This document shows, piece after piece, positions 1-7,107 of a stretch of DNA of 8,418 bases. Both the position numbers and the translations under genes were made by a program. Source of the stretch: Bacteroides sp. (GTDB taxonomy: Bacteria > Bacteroidota > Bacteroidia > Bacteroidales > Bacteroidaceae); the NCBI GenBank assembly GCA_019414725.1, contig DXLM01000100.1, positions 1 through 8,418 on the forward strand, read 5' to 3'. A model generated the notes under the pieces. That model made no database searches, had not been told where the DNA came from, and saw only the letters and a program-made list of their open reading frames with translations. How positions within the stretch are numbered: position 1 is the stretch's first letter; the number at the start of each line of letters is the position of its first letter.

Positions 1-1037
1 CAGGTAGCCCACACGTCAATATAGATATATTTCCCTTTCAAATCTGCCAAAGATACTGTTTTTCCATTGATATCCGGATAGGAGAAGCTAGCTGCTGAGG
101 GATTGCCTGATCTTAATTTTTCCCACTTGGTACAAAGTGCGTTGAATTTTTCTATGGACTTTGCATCCTTCACATGTTTGCGGAATAGGACAATCAGCCC
201 GTCTGCTTCATCCAGCCCGTTATTGTCTACAAAGTTATAAACAAATTGGTCAATCAGAAATTCTGCAACCTTTTCATCCTGTATGGTTGCATCTACGTAG
301 TTTACACTTTGTTCTGTAGAACTTGATGCAACTGTTTTTCCTTTATTACTAAAGGCACTGATAGCATCGGGAAGAAAAGCCTTATATTCTTTTAGAGCTA
401 ATAAACTGGCATTGATCGGAGTAATAGCTTCCAGTTTTTCATAATATGCTTTGGAAGGAATATAGTTGTCATCCTTTCCAAAATGAGGATGATACAAAGC
501 GTATTTGGAGAAATAATAATACGTATAGAATTGCAAACGTATTTTTTCCTGTGTAGTGAAATCGGCTGGAAGTTTTGCGGCTTCCAATACTTGGCAATTG
601 GCTGCGTACAGGCTGTCCCCTTTGTGTATGAGGGCGGCCTCTTGCATTTTCATATCGGGCATACCGAGTGATTGGAGCTCTTTGCTTCCCAGATAGGTGT
701 TGATAGCGGCACCTGCTCCTTCAAAGGTTGTGTTTCTCCACATGTTGTCACTGTCGAATGACAAGGTAAGGTCTTGATTGGGATCCAGATAAAGAGTACG
801 GCGTCCGCGTGTGTATTGCATGGTTACATATTGCGGAGTGAATCCTGTGATTTCTATGTTGCCGTTTCCAGCGGCATCAATCGCCACTTCTTTTTGTTCG
901 CCACTTTGGCTGAAAGTCAATCTCACTTTGACCTTCTCATTGGGATTGGTGACCTTAAAAGTGAGCTTTGCAGCTTCTGTAGCGGTAAAGGTACTCAGCG
1001 CAAGGCCAAGTACCATGATGGATTTTAGAGTTCTCAT
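1..1037 (-). CDS. TlpA-family thiol-disulfide oxidoreductase, C-terminus cut by window edge
   Basis: The frame is open from ATG at 1037 to the left edge and gives 345 residues; I translated it by hand. Residues 1-22 form a signal peptide (MRTLKS, then a hydrophobic core, then ATEA|AKL), so the protein is exported, probably to the periplasm. Residues 24 to about 95 look like a small beta-sandwich of the kind that precedes TlpA domains in Bacteroidota (DUF4369-like). Residues 100 to about 310 look largely helical. From about 318 the thioredoxin fold begins: FSYPDINGKTVSLADLKGKY followed by IYIDVWAT, the normal lead-in to WCxPC. The window ends one codon later (TGN, expected Trp), so the catalytic cysteines are not visible. 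The gene starts one base after the stop of the preceding thioredoxin gene, with an A-rich stretch and no Shine-Dalgarno sequence, suggesting translational coupling. By family it would reduce or isomerise periplasmic disulfides. The family call is firm; activity is unproven without the CxxC. Confidence 0.85.
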   Translation of the reverse strand, partial: MRTLKSIMVLGLALSTFTATEAAKLTFKVTNPNEKVKVRLTFSQSGEQKEVAIDAAGNGNIEITGFTPQYVTMQYTRGRRTLYLDPNQDLTLSFDSDNMWRNTTFEGAGAAINTYLGSKELQSLGMPDMKMQEAALIHKGDSLYAANCQVLEAAKLPADFTTQEKIRLQFYTYYYFSKYALYHPHFGKDDNYIPSKAYYEKLEAITPINASLLALKEYKAFLPDAISAFSNKGKTVASSSTEQSVNYVDATIQDEKVAEFLIDQFVYNFVDNNGLDEADGLIVLFRKHVKDAKSIEKFNALCTKWEKLRSGNPSAASFSYPDINGKTVSLADLKGKYIYIDVWAT

Positions 1038-1038
1038 C

Positions 1039-2205
1039 TTATTTTTTTCTTTTAGGTTTCATTTTCAATGCATCGGGACGCATGTTATAGACTTTCTTTC
1101 CGTATGCGGGTTCTGTGCTGAGGCAGGCAGGGATGGGGGCTTTGCCGTTCAGTTTGCGAAGTACCATTTCCAAGGCGGCTGCATATTCCTGATGGATGAA
1201 AGCATCATCTCTGTCTGTTTGGTTATAAGCAATGTATTGCAGATAGCCTACACATTTGTTGAACCAGAATTCGGGAAGTTCCTCTGCTTTGTATCCCAAA
1301 CGGGCGATAAATTTCAGTCTACTGATTAACTCTTGCTGATTGACTGTGGTGTCTGCAATCATCGCATCAATCTGGGTAGCTGCCGCTTCATACTTTTGTT
1401 CCCGGATATCATTATTGATACGGATCATTTTCAGATTGAAATCTTTTCCTTCATAGTTGCATAAGGCTTCAATTTCCGCCAATTCGCCGTATGAAGTTTC
1501 TTTTGCCAATTTAGCGTCAACAGCTTTTTTGCCGAAACGCTGGCAGAAATCCGCATAATTGTCTGATACTTGCTTCAGGTACGGGTTCATGCCATTGATG
1601 GTGTTTACATATACTTCCCATACATTCGGATCAGTCAGTTTGGCACCTCCTTTTATTAATTCATCAAAAGCGGCTTGTACGTTATTGCGTGCATAGACTG
1701 AATAGTGATAATTGATGTAATCAATCAAGAATGCACGTTCTCTGTTCCCCTTGGTATATTGCTCTTGCAGGTAAAAAGAGCGTTTGGTAGGAATGTTTGC
1801 ATCTTTTCCTGTCTGAATAAACTGTTCGGGAGTCTGACGGCTGCTGCTGCGATGAACGATTTCTTCGGTGGCAGGATCTATGAATGCATAGGTGGGATAA
1901 CTGCGTACACCGTATTTCTTGGCTAATGTAATTCCTTCACCTTCTTCAGCATCAATTTTGAGGTTGATGAAAGTTTGGTTATAGTAGTAACCCACTGTAG
2001 GCAATGAGAATACGGTTTGTGCCATATTCAGGCAAGGTCCGCACCATTGGGTATAGAAATCAATGAATATCAGTTTATTTTCTGCTTTGGCCTTGGCTAC
2101 GGCTTCTGCCCAAGTAGTGCCGTGCAGGAAATTGATTCCTGCATTCTGGGCATTTAAGTGAATCGCATAGATACATGCGAAAATGAGTAAGATATATTTT
2201 TTCAT
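1039..2205 (-). CDS. Secreted thioredoxin-domain protein with long uncharacterised C-terminal region
   Basis: The product is 388 residues. A signal peptide covers residues 1-20 (MKKYILLIF core, ending LNAQ|NAG, a common Bacteroidota cleavage context), so it should act in the periplasm. Residues about 22-140 are a thioredoxin domain: KLIFIDFYTQWCGPC places the catalytic cysteines at 55 and 58, and the cis-proline loop is VRSYPTYAF with Pro104. WCGPC is the classic reducing-thioredoxin active site, but redox direction cannot be read from the motif alone. Residues about 141-388 are mostly helical in character, end in a lysine/arginine-rich tail (KMKPKRKK), and I cannot assign them to a family. 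The whole is over three times the length of a simple thioredoxin. The ATG at 2205 is supported by the signal peptide and by a 14-base match, ATGAAAAAATATAT, to the preferred start of the upstream susD-like gene. It lies 18 bases after susD and one base before the TlpA gene, so it is co-transcribed with both. Confidence 0.9.
   Translation of the reverse strand: MKKYILLIFACIYAIHLNAQNAGINFLHGTTWAEAVAKAKAENKLIFIDFYTQWCGPCLNMAQTVFSLPTVGYYYNQTFINLKIDAEEGEGITLAKKYGVRSYPTYAFIDPATEEIVHRSSSRQTPEQFIQTGKDANIPTKRSFYLQEQYTKGNRERAFLIDYINYHYSVYARNNVQAAFDELIKGGAKLTDPNVWEVYVNTINGMNPYLKQVSDNYADFCQRFGKKAVDAKLAKETSYGELAEIEALCNYEGKDFNLKMIRINNDIREQKYEAAATQIDAMIADTTVNQQELISRLKFIARLGYKAEELPEFWFNKCVGYLQYIAYNQTDRDDAFIHQEYAAALEMVLRKLNGKAPIPACLSTEPAYGKKVYNMRPDALKMKPKRKK
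1042..1048 (-). other. A7 homopolymer at the junction of the two thioredoxin-fold genes
   Basis: On the coding strand the thioredoxin gene ends AGA AAA AAA TAA, placing seven consecutive A residues directly before its stop and 5 bases before the next ATG. In frame this is an A AAA AAA heptamer. Loss of one A would read through AAT AAG ATG and join the two genes in frame. The run also makes the leader of the TlpA gene purine-rich, which may be its only role. Confidence 0.5.
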
Positions 2206-2223
2206 GTCTTTGAATTTAATATG

Positions 2224-3714
2224 TTAATAACCAGGGTTTTGTTTACATTCCAGATTAGAACTGATTTCTGACGACGGAATGGCATCGATACGGCGGTCTA
2301 TGATGCGTTGGTAATAATTGTCTCCTTGTGCTTCCGATTTTTCATATTCTTTTTCCAAAGCTTCTCTTAACGTCTTGTTCAAAGCAAGCAGACGGGTGAA
2401 ATCGGGTTTCTCTGTGTATCCTGCAAAACGGATCATGGCAAACCATTCATGCCAGTTCTCGAAAGACAATTCCAGCATCCATTCGTTGAATATGGCGGTT
2501 TCCAGTTCTTCGTTATTGGCTGGAAGAATTATTTCGGCTCCTGCTCTTTCGCGTAGTTTACGGATCGGTGCGTAGGCTTCGGATATAGAGGCTCCCGAAC
2601 GATACAAGGCTTCGGCTTTTATCAGATAAAGTTCAGAAACACGGCTGAAGATGACAGGCATGTCATTGGCATCATTCAGCAGCTTCTTTACCGATTTCAG
2701 GTTGTAGGCTACCGCAGAACTGCGGCTGTCCATCAGGCTGTCTACTTTAGAGAAGATGGCATCGGCGCGAGGATCATCCCCCACCAGTTCCACATACTCA
2801 TTGGTGGGCCCCCAGTAACCTTGTTTTTTCGTGGGGCTGTTACCGTAACATTGCTGACGGGTTGAAGTGTTGGTGGCATCTTTTTGGTCGAATACACGAG
2901 CGAATAGAATCTCTTTGGTTGTTGAAAACTTATCAAAAACGTCACCATAGTTTGCTTCCGGCAATGGAGAATTTGTATCAATTGCATCATTAACTGCTGC
3001 TACCGCTTCTGTGTATTTTCCTGCATACAGCAATACTCTTGCCTTTAATGCCTTGGCTGCTTCTTTAGAAGCTTGTGAAAGCTTTTTCCAATCAGGAGCT
3101 TTTTCAATAGCTATTTCCAGTTGATCCAGAATATATTGATAAGAATCGGCTACGGAGCTACGTGCCTTTAGAGCATTGGATACGGATGGAGCTTCATTAC
3201 GCATGACAACCCCGTATTCACTATTCATATCCCAAAATTCGCAGTAACGAACCAAGATATTGAAGTAGGCCAAAGCGCGTAAATAGGCTATTTCACCTAA
3301 CACTTCGGCTCTACGGTTTCCGGAGAACTCTCCGTCACTCATGCGGTTACAGGCTGTTTCCAGGAAGTTGGCGTTTTTGATTACAGCGTAATCTGCATCC
3401 CATTCCGTTGCATCACTGAATGATAGGGTAGGCAACATTCGTTCGGAGTAGTAAACGGCATTACCGGCGCTGACAATTTCTTGACGCCACATGGTCCCGG
3501 CTTTGAAGGAACCACTTACTGTAGGAAATATGACATTGAATCCATTTCCGGGCAAGGAGTAATAGATTCCGTTTAAGGCTAACTCTACAGCAGCGGGTGT
3601 TGTGATGGCACCGTCTAAATCTGCTTCGAATTCGGGCTTTTGGTCCAAGACATCTACCAACTGGCACGAGGAAACGCCCATTGTAAGTAAAGCTAAGAAT
3701 ATATATTTTTTCAT
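2224..3714 (-). CDS. SusD/RagB-family surface nutrient-binding lipoprotein
   Basis: The product is 496 residues from ATG at 3714. An in-frame ATG at 3726 would add MYNR; I prefer 3714 because it gives a clean MKKYIFLALL signal peptide. The lipobox VSSC sets Cys17 as the lipidated residue. It is followed by VDVLDQKP, matching the LDxxP pattern common just after the cysteine in SusD proteins. Helical TPR-like segments occur at about 185-245 (ALKARVLLYAGKYTEAVAAV). C-terminal RagB/SusD signatures are SELYLIKAEALYRSG near 360-374, IRKLRERAG near 384-392, and NEWMLELSFENWHEWFAMIR near 410-429. The chain ends in KQNPGY, a normal SusD ending. SusD proteins sit as a lid over the SusC barrel outside the cell and help capture ligand. 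The gene follows susC by 20 bases (8 if the upper ATG is used), the standard pairing. The family call is secure; the ligand cannot be inferred. Confidence 0.96.
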   Translation of the reverse strand: MKKYIFLALLTMGVSSCQLVDVLDQKPEFEADLDGAITTPAAVELALNGIYYSLPGNGFNVIFPTVSGSFKAGTMWRQEIVSAGNAVYYSERMLPTLSFSDATEWDADYAVIKNANFLETACNRMSDGEFSGNRRAEVLGEIAYLRALAYFNILVRYCEFWDMNSEYGVVMRNEAPSVSNALKARSSVADSYQYILDQLEIAIEKAPDWKKLSQASKEAAKALKARVLLYAGKYTEAVAAVNDAIDTNSPLPEANYGDVFDKFSTTKEILFARVFDQKDATNTSTRQQCYGNSPTKKQGYWGPTNEYVELVGDDPRADAIFSKVDSLMDSRSSAVAYNLKSVKKLLNDANDMPVIFSRVSELYLIKAEALYRSGASISEAYAPIRKLRERAGAEIILPANNEELETAIFNEWMLELSFENWHEWFAMIRFAGYTEKPDFTRLLALNKTLREALEKEYEKSEAQGDNYYQRIIDRRIDAIPSSEISSNLECKQNPGY

Positions 3715-3734
3715 TCGATTATACATTTAAATGA

Positions 3735-6700
3735 TTATAAGTTAATTTTTAAACCAGCCGAGAAAGAGCGGAAACCCGGATAAGTGGAGGTTTCATAGTT
3801 ACCGCCATAGTTGCTGTTACTGTTTACGGTAGCAGGGTCTGTTCCCGGATAAGAGGTGAGCGTGAACAAATTGGTAGCCGAGACAAATAGTTGTCCTTTA
3901 ATTACTTTGTTTAAAGGTAAATTATAAGTCAGACGCACTTCCTGCAAACGGAAGAAGGAGGCATTAAACAATTCATGATCGGTTAGTCTAGGTACACCGT
4001 CACCTATATACAAGGCCGGGTATTTGGCATCTTTGTTGGTGTCAGACCATCTGTCATTCAATCCATAGTCAATCAAACCGGTTAATTGTCCGGGTAGATT
4101 CTGCAATGTTTTGTTATAAATCTTCAAACCACCGATCTGATATCCGAAGTTGGCGAACAGGCTGAATTGTTTATAAGATAAATTGGCAGTCAGACCGCCG
4201 AACAGATCCGGATCCGGATTACCGATAATAACACGGTCATTGTAGTTGATGATTCCATCTCCATTTAAATCCTTAATTTCCAAATGTCCCGGTTTTAATG
4301 AGTTACCATCGTAATAACTTTGTCCCTTTGATTTAGCATAGGCATTCAATTCATCTATTCTGGCTTGATCTTGTATGATCCCGGCATATTCATAACCATG
4401 GAAAGCTCCCATTGGATAGCCTACAGCCAATACTTGGTCGGCATAGCTGCCTTGAACTACTACATTCATAGCTGATTGTGCTCTACCTTCTTCAACCAGT
4501 TTGGTGACTTTATTCTTGTTATGTGACATATTCAAGGTCAGGTCCAAGTTCCAGTCTTTAGTAGATAATACACGGCCTACCAGGTTTATTTCAATACCGC
4601 GGTTGGTCAATGCTCCGATATTACGGTTCATCTGCATAGAGCCACCGGTTGCACTGGGCGGGAAATCAAATGACCAGATCAAGTCTTTGGTATCTTTGAT
4701 ATAGCCGGAGATAGAACCGGTCAGTCGGTAATCGAACAATGCGAAATCAAGACCTAAATCATATTGGGTCGATTTTTCCCAACGGATGTCGCGGTTACCC
4801 ACTTGTTTATGTATAATGGCTGACAGGTTATTATAACTGGTTGCTTCGTATAAATCACGATTAGAGAAGCTGGTTAAGTTTTGGGTACCGGTAGTACCTA
4901 CGCTGGCACGTAATTTCAAATCATTAATGAATGTCAGGTTTTTCATGAATTTTTCCTGAGAGATACGCCATGCAATGGCTCCTGAAGGGAAGAAACCATA
5001 ACGGTTGTTCGAACCAAACATGGATGAACCATCATAACGCCCTGTAAAAGTGAACAGGTAGCGCTCCATTAATTTATAATTGATACGGGCAAATGAAGAG
5101 AACAGACCACTTGCATTATATCCGTTACCCCAAGATGAGATGCTTGCGGCACTTCCTAAATTGGTGTAAATATCATTATCCGGATAAGTCTGGCTATTCA
5201 TTCTTGTACTACGGCTTATACCACGTTCAAAGGAGATACCGGCTACGGCATCCAAAACATGATTCTTGTTGAACTCATAGTTATAATTCAATGTATTGTC
5301 GAATACGGTTTTTGAATATTTATAATGATATTCTGACCCACTGGCTTCATTTCTAGTACTTAGAAAACTTGGACTGAATGAATTGTTTTCAGTAAATTGT
5401 AAATTACCCGATAAACTGGAACGGAACCGGAATCCTTTCCAAATATCAACTTCTCCGTATACGGTTCCCATGATGCGGTAAATATTATCATGATTTTTCT
5501 TATAGGTGTTGGCTACCGGGTTGGCTTGACCTGTGGACATATCAAATTCACCGTTATCATTATATATAGGAAGGTCAGGACGGAATCCTTGCGCACTAAA
5601 TAGTGATGTGTTCGCATTATTTTGGTCTGTATAACTCATATTGGCATTAATACCAAAACGAAGGATAGGCAGCACGTTCATTTCTGTAGACACACGTGCG
5701 TTATATCGGCTTAAGTCACCTCCTTTGACCATACCTTGCTGATCGAATACTGATAATGAAATAAGGTATTTAGATACTTTACTACCTCCGCTTACAGTCA
5801 AGTCGGCATTATGGCGGATAGCAGTTTGTTTCACTTCATCAAACCAATTGGTGTTGGCACTGCCTAATGCAGTGGAATTAGGTTCAAGAATTTCCAATGC
5901 ATATTGGTTGGACGGATCATATACCAAGGTTTCTTTGGCAAAGCGGCGTACTGTTTCTCGCCATTCATCACCATATAAAATACGGAAGTTCTTAATTTGA
6001 ACATCAGTGGTAACATTGTAGTTGAAGCTGACGGTAGGTTTGGAACCTTCCACTCCTTTTTTAGTGGTAACGATAACTACACCATTTGCGGCGCGAGAAC
6101 CATAGATAGCAGCCGCAGAAGCGTCTTTTAGTACGTCCATAGACTGGATATCATTGGGCGAAATTGCATCCAGCATACTGGGATCTTCTACAGGAACTCC
6201 GTCGATCACATACAAGGGTTCATTGGAACCGGTCAATGACGTGGCACCCCGCACACGTACACGGACAGTTTCACCTGGAACACCTGTATTTTGGGATACC
6301 TGTACACCGGCAGCCAAGTTTTGAAGCATGGAGGTTACATTAGGAGTGTTTAATTGGCTCAATTGTTTTAAACCTACTGAAGCAACAGAACCGGTCAAGT
6401 CCTTAATGGAGGAAGTGCCGTAACCTACTACGACAACCTCGTCCAGATTAGTTACTTCACTTTCCATTTTTACATTGAAGACATGTCTGTTACCAATTTT
6501 CTCCTTAACCGTCTGCATACCGATAAAGCTGATCATCAGTTCGTCGTTTTTAGTATTTTCGGGATAAGACAACATGAACTGCCCATCCATATTGGCTACA
6601 GTACCGAAAGTTGTACCTTGGATGACAATAGAAGCTCCAATGACCGGTTCACCCGTATCATCTTTGATAACTCCGGTAATCGTTCTGCGTTTGGCATTTC

Positions 6701-7052
6701 TGTCAATCGGTAATATTAACACATAATTGTTTTCCACTAACTCATAACGCATACCTGCCTGGCTACAAATCACTGAAAGTGCTTGCTCTAAAGGTTCTTT
6801 GTTTAATGTTAGTTTCAAAGGTACATTGTTCAAAGTTGCATCTTCGTACATGATATTAATTCCGGTTTGCTTTTTGACCATGTTAAGGGCTTCTTTCACA
6901 CTGATGTTTTCACTTTTGATAGTGACTGTCTTATCAGCTGATACATTTGCAAACACAGCGTTGAATGTGCAGAATATGCACATTAGCATTACTAAAAACC
7001 TCATTTTTGGAGGTTTAGCTACTAAACTCTTCCAAAGCTCGTTTCTTTTCAT
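3735..7052 (-). CDS. SusC/RagA-family TonB-dependent outer-membrane transporter with N-terminal STN signalling domain
   Basis: The product is 1105 residues from ATG at 7052; the frame extends only three codons further, to a TTG, which I do not favour. Domains in order: a long signal peptide 1-35 with a basic n-region, ending AVFA|N; an STN (secretin/TonB short N-terminal) domain at about 40-115; a carboxypeptidase-regulatory-like beta domain at about 124-200 (GVIKDDTGEPVIGASIVIQG); the segment LDEVVVVGYGT near 204-213, typical just before the plug; a plug at about 218-335 with LYVIDGVPVED and LKDASAAAIYGSRAANGVVI; then a beta-barrel to the terminal LKINL. An acidic DLNGDGIINYND loop starts at Asp928, as in many SusC proteins. 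SusC imports ligand captured by SusD, using TonB energy. The STN domain marks the subset that signals to a FecR anti-sigma factor, and such a gene lies 55 bases upstream. Family and signalling class are secure; the substrate is unknown. Confidence 0.97.
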   Translation of the reverse strand: MKRNELWKSLVAKPPKMRFLVMLMCIFCTFNAVFANVSADKTVTIKSENISVKEALNMVKKQTGINIMYEDATLNNVPLKLTLNKEPLEQALSVICSQAGMRYELVENNYVLILPIDRNAKRRTITGVIKDDTGEPVIGASIVIQGTTFGTVANMDGQFMLSYPENTKNDELMISFIGMQTVKEKIGNRHVFNVKMESEVTNLDEVVVVGYGTSSIKDLTGSVASVGLKQLSQLNTPNVTSMLQNLAAGVQVSQNTGVPGETVRVRVRGATSLTGSNEPLYVIDGVPVEDPSMLDAISPNDIQSMDVLKDASAAAIYGSRAANGVVIVTTKKGVEGSKPTVSFNYNVTTDVQIKNFRILYGDEWRETVRRFAKETLVYDPSNQYALEILEPNSTALGSANTNWFDEVKQTAIRHNADLTVSGGSKVSKYLISLSVFDQQGMVKGGDLSRYNARVSTEMNVLPILRFGINANMSYTDQNNANTSLFSAQGFRPDLPIYNDNGEFDMSTGQANPVANTYKKNHDNIYRIMGTVYGEVDIWKGFRFRSSLSGNLQFTENNSFSPSFLSTRNEASGSEYHYKYSKTVFDNTLNYNYEFNKNHVLDAVAGISFERGISRSTRMNSQTYPDNDIYTNLGSAASISSWGNGYNASGLFSSFARINYKLMERYLFTFTGRYDGSSMFGSNNRYGFFPSGAIAWRISQEKFMKNLTFINDLKLRASVGTTGTQNLTSFSNRDLYEATSYNNLSAIIHKQVGNRDIRWEKSTQYDLGLDFALFDYRLTGSISGYIKDTKDLIWSFDFPPSATGGSMQMNRNIGALTNRGIEINLVGRVLSTKDWNLDLTLNMSHNKNKVTKLVEEGRAQSAMNVVVQGSYADQVLAVGYPMGAFHGYEYAGIIQDQARIDELNAYAKSKGQSYYDGNSLKPGHLEIKDLNGDGIINYNDRVIIGNPDPDLFGGLTANLSYKQFSLFANFGYQIGGLKIYNKTLQNLPGQLTGLIDYGLNDRWSDTNKDAKYPALYIGDGVPRLTDHELFNASFFRLQEVRLTYNLPLNKVIKGQLFVSATNLFTLTSYPGTDPATVNSNSNYGGNYETSTYPGFRSFSAGLKINL

Positions 7053-7107
7053 AAAACTCAAATAACTTATTTAATAATTTAGAATATTCCTGTTATACAG
7101 GGCTTGA
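7053..7107 (-). promoter_or_regulatory. fecR to susC intergenic gap, probable site of ECF-dependent control
   Basis: These 55 bases are the only non-coding stretch directly before the susCD operon, so an ECF-dependent promoter would be expected here or in the 3' end of fecR. I could not identify a -35/-10 pair: the target sequence of this sigma factor is unknown and no housekeeping TTTG/TAnnTTTG pair stands out. The gap holds an inverted repeat at 7089-7101 and an AT-only palindrome, AAATAACTTATTT, at 7060-7072 ending 7 bases before the susC ATG. The latter could form a weak hairpin over the ribosome entry site. The promoter role is inferred from gene order. Confidence 0.4.
7089..7101. repeat. 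Short inverted repeat upstream of susC
   Basis: CCTGTTATACAGG has perfect arms (CCTGT and ACAGG) around TAT. Its inner 11 bases, CTGTTATACAG, match the element upstream of fecR (CTGTTTAACAG) at 9 of 11 positions, the two differences being in the centre. It ends 36 bases before the susC ATG. On the coding strand it is not followed by a T-run, so it does not look like an intrinsic terminator. Confidence 0.4.

Noticed and set aside
811..1329. Plus-strand frame of 172 codons
   Set aside because: It lies antisense across the junction of two well-supported minus-strand genes, has low-complexity Phe/Ser-rich sequence typical of reverse-strand shadows, and shows no recognisable domain.
2173..2175. 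Lipobox cysteine (Cys11) in the thioredoxin-domain signal peptide
   Set aside because: The hydrophobic stretch before Cys11 is too short and IFAC is a poor lipobox; cleavage after LNAQ at residue 20 fits better.
2742..2990. Minus-strand frame of 82 codons within susD
   Set aside because: It lies wholly inside the susD-like gene in another frame and resembles no protein family.
4233..4271. DLNGDGIINYND in SusC as a dockerin or EF-hand module
   Set aside because: A single loop of this type is a common feature of SusC barrel sequences and does not mark a separate domain.
6799..7065. Plus-strand frame of 88 codons opposite the susC start
   Set aside because: It is the reverse of the SusC signal peptide and STN region; its hydrophobic look comes from complementing that coding sequence.
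7089..7101. Intrinsic terminator between fecR and susC
   Set aside because: The stem is only 5 base pairs and the coding strand has no T-run after it.
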